Source: an uncultured Caryophanales bacterium (GTDB lineage: Bacteria > Bacillota_I > Bacilli_A > RF39 > UBA660). From it: a stretch of 42,557 nt of DNA. Under the pieces are notes generated by a model. The model ran no database searches. It was not told the DNA's origin and was given only the letters and a program-made list of their open reading frames with translations. Of this stretch, positions 1 to 8,039 are shown piece by piece (within the stretch, counting starts at the first letter, position 1; each line of letters starts with the position of its first letter). The position numbers and the translations under genes are program-made. Location: the NCBI GenBank assembly GCA_949948745.1, contig CATLHA010000009.1, forward strand, positions 1-42,557. Reading direction: 5' to 3'.

Positions 1-71
1 ATGGATTAGGTATTACTAAAAGTGTTACTAAGAATATTTTAATAAAAAGAGCAGAACTTCTTGGTTTATAA
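1..71 (+). CDS. 3' end of an unidentified gene (cut by window edge)
   Basis: Reading frame 3 is open from the window edge to a TAA at 69-71 and ends in ...NILIKRAELLGL. Only about 23 residues are visible, which is too few to name a family. A rho-independent terminator follows closely at 107-136, which supports this being a genuine gene end. Confidence 0.4.
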   Translation, partial: GLGITKSVTKNILIKRAELLGL

Positions 72-106
72 AAAAACAGAATTCTTTCTTTAGATTTAGT
101 AAAGCA

Positions 107-136
107 AAAAGCGCCAATATCATTGGTGCTTTTTTA
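107..136 (+). terminator. Intrinsic terminator after the first partial gene
   Basis: The stem AAGCGCCAAT pairs with ATTGGTGCTT (one G-U pair) around a short ATC loop and is followed by a T run. It closes the upstream transcription unit. Confidence 0.75.
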
Positions 137-298
137 AATTATAGACAAACTTATATTTTTTGGCTTTCTAATACTTGAAATTTAAAATAAAATTCATAGT
201 ATTATAGGTGATTTTCATAAAATTAGTACTTATAGGTGATAAAAGGAACCAAGAAAACAAAAAAATTATTGCTTTTCTATTCGAGTAAGAAAACAAAA

Positions 299-307
299 TG
301 GTATAAT
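299..307 (+). promoter_or_regulatory. Extended -10 promoter for addBA
   Basis: TGGTATAAT at 299-307 is a perfect TATAAT with the upstream TGN extension. It lies 19 bases before the addB start, and no convincing -35 box is present. The same TGG/TGA/TGC + TATAAT form recurs at 5800, 12335 and (minus strand) 30746. Confidence 0.6.
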
Positions 308-326
308 GTAAAGTAGGTGATGTAAT

Positions 327-2705
327 ATGAGTATCATAGATAGAATAAATCAGCAAACACTTCTAATAACAAATCAAGAAACAAAAAAAAGACTATTAAA
401 AGAGTTAACAAAAGAAAAAAAAGTAATTCCGATAAAATTCATGACCTTAGAAGAATTTGTTTCTTCTTACTTTTTCGATGTCTCAATAGAAGGATATTTG
501 TTTCTGCTAGAAAAAGAAAAGAAGAAAGTATCTATTATAGAAGAAGAAATTTCTCAACTTATTTATATAGAAAATAATGAATATAAAAGCGAAAAGTTGA
601 ACCATTTAAAATTATTAGTAAAAGAATTAGATGAAAAATCACTTCTAGAAAGAAATACTTTATTTAAAAATTCACTAAAGAATTATCAAATTATTATATA
701 TAACTATGATTTAGATCCTTTCTATAAAAAATTATTTGAAAGTTTAAGTGTAATAATAGAGAAAGAAGAATTAAAAGAATTTAAAAAGCCAGTAGTATAT
801 GAATTTAATGATATAGAAGAGGAAATCGGTTTTGTTGCAGCAGACATTTCGAAAAAATTACAAGAAGGAATTTCAATTGGTAAAATTAAGATATTAAATT
901 TAACAGAAGAATATCGATATCCGCTAAGAAGAATATTTAATTTAGTACATATACCAGTTGAGACAAAAGAAGAAACAAAATTAAATGAAACAAGAGTAGG
1001 TAAAGTTGCCTTAGATTATATAAAAACTGAAGATTCATTGGAACAAGCATTTTTCAAAATTAAAGAAGAATTTAAGACAAATGAACAAATAGCACTCATT
1101 GTATCCATTCTTAATCAGTACATCAACCTAAATGATAATAAAGAAAATGTGATTCAGTTAATAGAAAATGATTTTAAGAAAGCAAAAGTTGCCAGTAGTC
1201 ATCTAAAAAATAAGATAGAGTGCCTTAGTATTAATCAAGTAGAAGAAGGAAATTACTATTATTTACTTGGATTTAATAAAGAGAATATTCCAAAAGTATA
1301 TAAAGATGAAGATTATTTGACAGATATTGAAAAACGTGAATTAGGATTGTACACAAGTGATGACAAGAATAAATTAGAAAAAGAAAAATTTAAGAAAATC
1401 CTATTAACAACATCTAATTTAACAATTACCTATAAATTAAAAAGTGCATTTGATACCTTTAATGCTTCTTTATTGATTGAAGAAATGGGGCTAAAAGTAG
1501 AAAGACCAAAAATAAGTTATAATTATTCTAATATTTATAATCAGGTAATACTTTCAAGAAGCCTAGATAAATTAAATAAGTATGGAGTACTAGAAGAAAG
1601 ATTGCCTTCTTTATATGAAACTTATCAAAAAACTCCCTATATGACTTTTGACAATAAATTTAAAGGTTTAGATATAGAAAAACTAAAAAATTATCTAAAT
1701 CATAAATTATTACTTTCTTATTCCAGTATTGATAACTTTTATAAATGTGAATTCAGGTATTATTTAACTAATATATTAAAAGTAGACCCTTTTGAAAGTA
1801 CTTTTATGACAAATATTGGAACGATTTTCCATAATATATTAGAACATTCATTAGATAAAAATTTCAATTTTGAGGAATTTTATAATCAACAAATAAATCA
1901 ATATTCCTTTACTTCTAGTGAGAAGTTTCTATTAAATAAATTAAAAGAAGAATTAAAGTTTGATATAGAAATTATACGAAAGCAGAAAGAATATACCTTA
2001 TTTGATAAAGAACTTCATGAACAGAAATTTTATCTTCCTATTTCTAATAAGGATTATTTAGAAACAACGTTCATGGGAGTAGTAGACAAAATTATGTTGT
2101 ATGAGGAATATAATCATACTTATCTAGCTATTATCGATTACAAAACAGGTCATTTACCAGATAATTTAAATAATATAATTCATGGAATAGGAATGCAGTT
2201 ACCAATATATTTATATTTAATAAATAGGAGTAAAAAGTTTACATCTCCTAAGGTGGTAGGAATTTTTCTACAAAAGATTATAGGAGAAGAAATAAAAAGA
2301 AAAATAAAGAATGACTATAACACAGAAAAAGAAAATAGTCTAAAACTAGTAGGGTATACTTTAGAGGATAAGGAAATATTAGAAAAATTAGATGAAACCT
2401 ATGAAGATAGTAAAATGATCAAAGGATTAAAAATAACAACTAGTGGTGGATTTTATAGTTATTCCAAAGTTCTAAACGAAGAAAAATTTGACGAACTACA
2501 AGGAATTGTTGAAAGAAAAATAAAAGAAGCAGATGAAAAAATAAGAAAAGCAGATTTTAAGATAAATCCCAAAAAGATTGGAAAAGATTTAGTAGGATGT
2601 AAATATTGTAAATATAAGGACATTTGTTTTAAAAAAGAAGAAGATATTGTAAATCTAAAGGAATATAAAAGATTAAGTTTTTTAGGAGGTGATATCAATG
2701 CCTAG
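327..2705 (+). CDS. addB: AddB-like subunit of AddAB helicase-nuclease (short form)
   Basis: Likely the AddB partner of the AddAB double-strand-break resection enzyme, acting in the cytoplasm with AddA encoded next. The C-terminal half has a RecB-type nuclease domain with the IIDYKTGH motif near residue 604. An iron-sulphur cluster signature is formed by the cysteine of FYKCEFRYY (about residue 473) and CKYCKYKDIC (about residue 762). The protein has 792 residues, while typical Bacillus AddB is close to 1,150, and the N-terminus lacks a recognisable Walker A loop. The helicase-like half is therefore reduced and probably structural. The start is supported by AGGTGATG upstream. Its last codons overlap addA by 8 bases, indicating translational coupling. 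The name rests on domain order and on the addA neighbour. Confidence 0.8.
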   Translation: MSIIDRINQQTLLITNQETKKRLLKELTKEKKVIPIKFMTLEEFVSSYFFDVSIEGYLFLLEKEKKKVSIIEEEISQLIYIENNEYKSEKLNHLKLLVKELDEKSLLERNTLFKNSLKNYQIIIYNYDLDPFYKKLFESLSVIIEKEELKEFKKPVVYEFNDIEEEIGFVAADISKKLQEGISIGKIKILNLTEEYRYPLRRIFNLVHIPVETKEETKLNETRVGKVALDYIKTEDSLEQAFFKIKEEFKTNEQIALIVSILNQYINLNDNKENVIQLIENDFKKAKVASSHLKNKIECLSINQVEEGNYYYLLGFNKENIPKVYKDEDYLTDIEKRELGLYTSDDKNKLEKEKFKKILLTTSNLTITYKLKSAFDTFNASLLIEEMGLKVERPKISYNYSNIYNQVILSRSLDKLNKYGVLEERLPSLYETYQKTPYMTFDNKFKGLDIEKLKNYLNHKLLLSYSSIDNFYKCEFRYYLTNILKVDPFESTFMTNIGTIFHNILEHSLDKNFNFEEFYNQQINQYSFTSSEKFLLNKLKEELKFDIEIIRKQKEYTLFDKELHEQKFYLPISNKDYLETTFMGVVDKIMLYEEYNHTYLAIIDYKTGHLPDNLNNIIHGIGMQLPIYLYLINRSKKFTSPKVVGIFLQKIIGEEIKRKIKNDYNTEKENSLKLVGYTLEDKEILEKLDETYEDSKMIKGLKITTSGGFYSYSKVLNEEKFDELQGIVERKIKEADEKIRKADFKINPKKIGKDLVGCKYCKYKDICFKKEEDIVNLKEYKRLSFLGGDINA

Positions 2706-5700
2706 ATGGACTAGTGAGCAACAAGAGGCAATTGATAGAGAGGGTACTAACATTATTGTAAGTGCAGGGGCAGGAAGTGGAAAAACAGCTGTCCTGTCTG
2801 AAAGGGCACTTAGAAAAGTAAAAAATGGTATCGATATTGATCGTCTCCTAATTCTAACATTTACAAAAGCCGCAGCTTATGAAATGATGCTTCGTATTAG
2901 AAAGAAAATAAAAGAAGCAGGTTATTTAGAGCAAGTAGAAAAAATTGAAAAAGCATATATTACTACATTTGATTCTTTTGCCTTATCTATAGTCAAAAAG
3001 TATCATACAGAATTAAATATATCAAAAGACGTAAGTATTATTGATGCGAGTGTCATCTCTTTAGTTAAAAAAGAAAAATTAGAACAAATATTCTTAGAAT
3101 ATTATGAGAAAAAAGATACTAGATTCAATCATTTTATCAGTGATTTTTGTATAAAGGATGACAGAGAATTGAAAGAATCTATTCTAAAAATAAATGAAAA
3201 ATTGGATATGAAATACGACAAAAAAGAATATCTAGAAAACTATTTAACATGCTTTGAAAAGGAAAAAATAGAACAAGCAATAAAAGAGTATGAAAAACTA
3301 TTAAAGAATGAAACAGAGAGGATTTTTAAAGAGTTAGATAAAATTCGTTTAGAAGTAGATGGGGATTATTATGATAAGCTTTATCAGGCTTTATCACCAT
3401 TATTAGAAAGCAGATTTTATAATGAGTACAAAGAATCTACAAATATCAAATTACCACAACTACCAAGAGGGTCTTCCGATACAGTGAAAAAAAGTAAAGA
3501 GCAAATAGGAAAAATTATAGACTCTATAAGGGATAAATGTATCTATGAAAATAAAGAAGAGATAGTAGAAACTATACTTTCTACAAAAGACTATATCGAA
3601 ATCATCATTAAAATCATCAGTCAATTAGATGAAAGAGTTAATGAATATAAGCAAAAGAATGATATTTATGAGTTTGTAGATATTAGTAAACTTGCGATTA
3701 AAGTAGTAAAGGAAAACTCAAAAATAAGAAATGAATTAAGAGATTTCTTCAAAGAAATTATGATTGATGAGTATCAAGATACCAGTGATTTACAAGAAAT
3801 ATTTATTAATCTAATTGAAAATAATAATGTCTATATGGTAGGAGACATTAAACAATCTATCTATCGTTTTAGAAATGCAAATCCATATATCTTTAAAGAA
3901 AAATATGATCAATACTCTAAAGGAATAGGTGGATATAAAATAGACTTAGTAAAAAACTTTCGTAGTAGAAAGGAAGTATTAGAAGATATTAATCACATTT
4001 TTGATTTAATTATGGACGATAATTTCGGTGGGGCAGACTATTCAGTAAGCCATCGAATGGTGTTTGGAAATACAGCTTATATTGAAGAAGGAAAAACAGA
4101 GCAAAGTTATAAAACGGAAATCTATAATTATACTTATGATAAAACATGCGAATATACAAAAGATGAAGTAGAAGCATTTCTAATTGCCAATGACATTAAT
4201 GAAAAGGTCAAAGCACACTATCAAGTATTTGATAAAGATAATAAAATACTAAGAGATATTACTTATCAGGATTTTGCTATTTTGGTTGATAAAAGTAGCA
4301 ATTTCGAATTATATAAGAAGATTTTTGAATATAAAAAGGTACCATTAAATATTTTAAAAAATGAAAATATCATGAATAACATTGAAATTTATTTAGTAAA
4401 TAATTTAGTTACGCTACTTTTAAAAGGAAAGTGTCATGAATTTGATACAGCATTTAAATACGCATTCTTAAGTATAGGCAGAAGTTATTTATTTGAAATG
4501 ACAGATCAAGAACTTTTTGATATTTTAAATGATAAAAGTTATCAGGAAACAGAACTTTATAAAATAATAGAACCATTCTTTGAACAGATGGATCAAACAG
4601 ATATAGAAACACTTTTAAGTGATTTAATTGAAAAGATTGGTTTTTATACAAAACTAATCAAAGTAGGAAATGTGGAAATTGCAACTAATAATTTAGAATA
4701 TATCATAAAAACAGCATCTACTCTGAAAAAGATAGGGTATACTCTAGAAGATTTTTCTACTTACTTGACGAAAACAATAGAAAGCGATGCAAAAATAGAA
4801 ATTCCTCAAAATAGTGAAATGGGGAACAGTGTTCAAATTATGACAATTCATAAATCAAAAGGTTTGGAATACCATATCTGTTATTTTCCAGGACTTGGGT
4901 CTAGATTTAATGTCAGTGACTTGAAAGAAAAAATCCTTTATGACAATACTTACGGAATTATTACCCCATATTTTAAAGAAGGGTATGGAGATACCATCTA
5001 TAAGAGTTTATTAAAAGATAAATTCTATACAGATGAAATCAGTGAAAAGATAAGATTATTTTATGTTGCACTAACAAGATGTAAAGAAAAGATGATTTTA
5101 ATTGCAGATTTAAGTGAAGAAGATGATAATGTCGAGGATGGAAAAGTGGAAGATAATCGTAGATTAAAATATCGTTCCTTCCTAGAATTTTTAAAAAGTA
5201 TTTATGAGCAACTAACAGACTATATCAAAGAAATAGATTTAAAGGATATTCCAATGTCACTAGATTATAAACTAAGAAATAGTGAAAACTTAACGAATCT
5301 AATAAGTAAAGAAGAAAAAGTAGTAGTAGAGGAAAATAGAATTCTAGAAGTCTATGAGCAAGAGGGAAAATTTTCTAAAATAGTGACAAATTTAGTAACC
5401 AAAGAAGAACAAGAAAGCATGAAATTTGGTACTAAAATTCATGAAAATCTAGAATACTTAGACTTAAAAAATCCCAACTTTGAAGGAATGGAGCCATTTA
5501 TTGCGCAAAAAATAAAGGCGTTTTTAAATCAAGAACGATTGAAAAATATAGAAAATGCAACGATTTATAAGGAATATGAGTTTATAGAAAATGAAGGGAA
5601 CATAGAGTCTCATGGAATTATCGACTTAATGCTTGTATATGATGATTATATTGATATCATTGATTATAAATTAAAGAAAATAGATTCTGATAGCTATAAA

Positions 5701-5802
5701 AAACAACTAGAGGGATATCAATCCTATATACAACGATTAACAAACAAAAAAACAAACATTTATCTTTATTCTATTCTTGATGAAAAGCTATTTGAATTAT
5801 GA
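2698..5802 (+). CDS. addA: ATP-dependent helicase/nuclease subunit A (AddA)
   Basis: Superfamily 1 UvrD-like helicase fused to a RecB nuclease, the motor and one nuclease of AddAB recombinational repair. Visible motifs are Walker A AGAGSGKT near residue 23, IDEYQDT near 355, VGDIKQSIYRFRNANP, the late helicase motif TIHKSKGLEYH, FYVALTRCKEKM, and the C-terminal nuclease motif IDIIDYKLK near residue 985. At 1,034 residues it is a little shorter than the roughly 1,200 usual in Bacillus. The ATG at 2698 is chosen because AGGAGG at 2684-2689 is correctly spaced for it; an upstream in-frame GTG at 2689 lies inside that ribosome site. It overlaps addB by 8 bases. Confidence 0.95.
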   Translation: MPRWTSEQQEAIDREGTNIIVSAGAGSGKTAVLSERALRKVKNGIDIDRLLILTFTKAAAYEMMLRIRKKIKEAGYLEQVEKIEKAYITTFDSFALSIVKKYHTELNISKDVSIIDASVISLVKKEKLEQIFLEYYEKKDTRFNHFISDFCIKDDRELKESILKINEKLDMKYDKKEYLENYLTCFEKEKIEQAIKEYEKLLKNETERIFKELDKIRLEVDGDYYDKLYQALSPLLESRFYNEYKESTNIKLPQLPRGSSDTVKKSKEQIGKIIDSIRDKCIYENKEEIVETILSTKDYIEIIIKIISQLDERVNEYKQKNDIYEFVDISKLAIKVVKENSKIRNELRDFFKEIMIDEYQDTSDLQEIFINLIENNNVYMVGDIKQSIYRFRNANPYIFKEKYDQYSKGIGGYKIDLVKNFRSRKEVLEDINHIFDLIMDDNFGGADYSVSHRMVFGNTAYIEEGKTEQSYKTEIYNYTYDKTCEYTKDEVEAFLIANDINEKVKAHYQVFDKDNKILRDITYQDFAILVDKSSNFELYKKIFEYKKVPLNILKNENIMNNIEIYLVNNLVTLLLKGKCHEFDTAFKYAFLSIGRSYLFEMTDQELFDILNDKSYQETELYKIIEPFFEQMDQTDIETLLSDLIEKIGFYTKLIKVGNVEIATNNLEYIIKTASTLKKIGYTLEDFSTYLTKTIESDAKIEIPQNSEMGNSVQIMTIHKSKGLEYHICYFPGLGSRFNVSDLKEKILYDNTYGIITPYFKEGYGDTIYKSLLKDKFYTDEISEKIRLFYVALTRCKEKMILIADLSEEDDNVEDGKVEDNRRLKYRSFLEFLKSIYEQLTDYIKEIDLKDIPMSLDYKLRNSENLTNLISKEEKVVVEENRILEVYEQEGKFSKIVTNLVTKEEQESMKFGTKIHENLEYLDLKNPNFEGMEPFIAQKIKAFLNQERLKNIENATIYKEYEFIENEGNIESHGIIDLMLVYDDYIDIIDYKLKKIDSDSYKKQLEGYQSYIQRLTNKKTNIYLYSILDEKLFEL

Positions 5803-5808
5803 TATAAT
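5800..5808 (+). promoter_or_regulatory. Extended -10 promoter for mtaB, overlapping the addA stop
   Basis: TGATATAAT at 5800-5808 is an extended -10 element whose TGA is also the addA stop codon. A TTGATG at 5777-5782 gives a 20-bp spacer, too long to matter much. It may give mtaB its own transcript, about 28 bases before its start. Confidence 0.45.
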
Positions 5809-5835
5809 AAGAAAAGTTTTAAGAGGTGAAGTATC

Positions 5836-7104
5836 ATGAAGGTAGGAATTTTTACTTTAGGATGTAAAGTAAATGCATATGAAAGTGAATATGTTTTAAG
5901 TCTTTTTAAAGAAAAAGGATATGAAATAGGAAATTTTACAGAGGTATGTGATATTTATATTATCAATACTTGTTCTGTAACCAATACATCAGATGCAAAA
6001 AGCAGAAAGATGATTCACCAAGCAATTAGGAGAAACCCTGATGCTTGTGTTGTAGCCATGGGATGTTTTATAGAAGCAAATAAGGATATTCATATAGATG
6101 GAGTGGATATCCTAATCGGAAATAAGGATAAGAGTAAGATAGTATCATTAGTAGAGGAATATTTTGAAAATAAAAAAGAAATTAGAAATTTATATAAAGA
6201 TTTAGGTACAGAATTTGAAAACATGGAAATTCATTCTTTTGAGGGAAGAACAAGAGCTTTTGTAAAAATTCAAGATGGGTGTGAAAATTATTGTACATAT
6301 TGTATTATTCCATATGTACGTGGAAAATGTAGAAGTAAAGATCCAGATTTAGTAGTTGAAGAGATTACTACATTAGTAAATAATGGATATCAAGAGATTG
6401 TCTTAACTGGAATTCACACTGGAAATTATGGAGCAGATCTTACAATCTCTTTTGCATCTCTCCTTGAAAGAATAGTAAAGATTCCCAAAATTCATCGTCT
6501 ACGTATTTCTTCTATTGAAGCAACAGAATTAAATGATAGAGTATTAAAGCTATTGGAAAACAATTCCGTAATTGCCAATCATTTACACATTCCACTACAA
6601 TCAGGAAGTAAAAATATAATGAAAGCTATGAATAGAAAATATCAAAAAGAAGAGTATGAAGAAATTATAAAAAAGATTCGTTCTATCCGTCCAGATATTT
6701 CTATTTCAACAGATGTAATTGTTGGATTTCCTGGGGAAACTCCTGAGGATTTTGAAGAAAGCTATGAGTTTTGTAAGAAAATAGGCTTTTCTAAGATTCA
6801 TGTATTTCCATACTCCTTAAGAAGTGGAACAGCAGCGGCAAAATTTAAAAATCAAATTGACTCTAAAATTAAGAAAGAAAGAGTGCAAAAATTAACAGAA
6901 CTTTCTAATCAACTAGAAGAAAAATATATGAAACAATTTATAGATGAAGAAGTAGAAGTTTTAGTAGAAAGAAGCAGTAATGGAGAATCTATTGGGCATA
7001 CAAGTAACTTTCTTCTAGTAAAAATACCAAGAGAATATCATCAAGAAGATTTAGTAACTGTAAAGGTAGAAAAAATAGAATATCCTTATTGCATAGCAAA
7101 ATAG
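5836..7104 (+). CDS. mtaB: tRNA (t6A37) methylthiotransferase MtaB
   Basis: Radical-SAM methylthiotransferase that converts t6A to ms2t6A at position 37 of ANN-decoding tRNAs. The N-terminal UPF0004 domain begins TLGCKVNAYESE and has the three cluster cysteines in GCKVN, NTCSVT and MGCF. The radical-SAM motif CENYCTYC lies near residue 149. A TRAM RNA-binding domain occupies the last 60 or so residues. The GCKVNAYES form and the 422-residue length fit MtaB (YqeV) better than MiaB or RimO. The ribosome site AGAGGTGAAG precedes the ATG. It follows addA by 33 bases and may be read partly from the addBA transcript. Confidence 0.92.
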   Translation: MKVGIFTLGCKVNAYESEYVLSLFKEKGYEIGNFTEVCDIYIINTCSVTNTSDAKSRKMIHQAIRRNPDACVVAMGCFIEANKDIHIDGVDILIGNKDKSKIVSLVEEYFENKKEIRNLYKDLGTEFENMEIHSFEGRTRAFVKIQDGCENYCTYCIIPYVRGKCRSKDPDLVVEEITTLVNNGYQEIVLTGIHTGNYGADLTISFASLLERIVKIPKIHRLRISSIEATELNDRVLKLLENNSVIANHLHIPLQSGSKNIMKAMNRKYQKEEYEEIIKKIRSIRPDISISTDVIVGFPGETPEDFEESYEFCKKIGFSKIHVFPYSLRSGTAAAKFKNQIDSKIKKERVQKLTELSNQLEEKYMKQFIDEEVEVLVERSSNGESIGHTSNFLLVKIPREYHQEDLVTVKVEKIEYPYCIAK

Positions 7105-7124
7105 TAAAAAGACGTGAAAAAAGA

Positions 7125-7153
7125 TTGTTTTCATATAAAAATTATTTTATAAT
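7125..7153 (+). promoter_or_regulatory. Sigma-A-type promoter before the 187-aa membrane protein gene
   Basis: TTGTTT at 7125-7130, a 17-bp spacer and TATAAT at 7148-7153. The predicted start near 7160 leaves only about 10 bases of leader, just enough for the AGGTGATAAT ribosome site. Confidence 0.5.
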
Positions 7154-7169
7154 GATAATAGGTGATAAT

Positions 7170-7733
7170 ATGAATAATCTAGATGAAACATTAATTAAAG
7201 TAACTCAAGATAGAAAAAGAGAGTTAAAAACAAATGAAGAAGAATTAAGAAGAAGAATTTATCAAAAAAGCATTCACAATCCTAATAGGCGTCAAAAAGT
7301 AGATGGAGAAATGTATGTAGGGCATAACCCTAAAATACAAAAATTTGTAAAAGGAGCAATCTATACAGCGATAACAGTGGCAGTTGTAGTTATAACTGCA
7401 AAACTTGGGAAGACAGATGAAGTAATGAATGTATATAACACAAGAGTTATCGAAACAGCAGAAGCGCAAAATTTTTCAACTACGGAGATGAATGAATTAA
7501 AGAAAGAAGTAAAAGATACTGCTACTGGTGAAACAATGAATCAAATAAGTGCAGAAAAAGCTACTTTAAAAGAAACAGGAAACTATGATATGTTTGGAAA
7601 CAATAAAGACCAATCTTTGCAACATCCAGGAGATCCTAATGCACTTTTTAACTTAAGCGATTTAGAAAGAGATGCAATTGGAAATGTAGCTGAGAGTCAA
7701 GTAGAAGAATATCAAGGGCGAGGAAGTAAGTAG
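7170..7733 (+). CDS. Single-pass membrane protein of unknown function
   Basis: A 187-residue protein I do not recognise. It has a charged, helix-prone N-terminal cytoplasmic part (about residues 1-62), one hydrophobic segment with AIYTAITVAVVVITA (about 65-80), and an acidic polar C-terminal region of about 100 residues. The ATG at 7170 is chosen because AGGTGATAAT is placed directly before it. The frame is open further upstream, but nothing supports a start there. The downstream DUF1292 gene starts one base after its stop, so the two are coupled. Confidence 0.75.
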   Translation: MNNLDETLIKVTQDRKRELKTNEEELRRRIYQKSIHNPNRRQKVDGEMYVGHNPKIQKFVKGAIYTAITVAVVVITAKLGKTDEVMNVYNTRVIETAEAQNFSTTEMNELKKEVKDTATGETMNQISAEKATLKETGNYDMFGNNKDQSLQHPGDPNALFNLSDLERDAIGNVAESQVEEYQGRGSK

Positions 7734-7734
7734 T

Positions 7735-7968
7735 ATGATAAATAATAGTATAAGACAATTAGAAGATAACGAGACATATGCTGTTATCGACATGATTCCT
7801 GATGATAAAGGAACCTATGTATATTTGACAAATATCAAAGATGAAGAAGATCTTTGTGTTAGAAAACAAATAAAAGAACAAGATGAAAATGTGCTTGTTG
7901 GTTTAGAAAATGAAGATGAAGTTGATTATGCATTAAGACTACTAGTACAAAAAAACTTAGAAGCATAA
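7735..7968 (+). CDS. DUF1292-like small acidic protein
   Basis: A 77-residue acidic protein resembling the DUF1292 (YrzB-like) family: a short beta-rich domain with YAVIDMIPDDKGTYVYLTN followed by an EDEVDYAL helix. The function of the family is unknown. In Bacillus, DUF1292 genes sit near alaS and ruvX, and alaS is also in this window. The start codon lies one base after the stop of the preceding gene, implying translational coupling. A terminator follows. Confidence 0.7.
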   Translation: MINNSIRQLEDNETYAVIDMIPDDKGTYVYLTNIKDEEDLCVRKQIKEQDENVLVGLENEDEVDYALRLLVQKNLEA

Positions 7969-7983
7969 ATATAAGTATCAAAT

Positions 7984-8019
7984 AAAAAGACACTTTAGGA
8001 ATTCTAAGGTGCTTTTTTT
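7984..8019 (+). terminator. Intrinsic terminator between the DUF1292 gene and recD2
   Basis: The arms CACTTTAG and CTAAGGTG pair around GAATT, with one bulge and a following T run. Only about 20 bases separate it from the recD2 start and I see no promoter in that gap. It may be a partial terminator with read-through into recD2. Confidence 0.65.
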
Positions 8020-8039
8020 CTACTTGGAAGGAGAAAAAT

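Noticed and set aside
168-356. 62-aa minus-strand ORF at the left end
   Set aside because: No ribosome site or recognisable domain, and it overlaps the addB start; AT-rich chance ORF.
5800-5802. Mycoplasma-type code (TGA as tryptophan)
   Set aside because: TGA ends addA and the pilin frame at proper family end points, and tryptophan is written TGG throughout.
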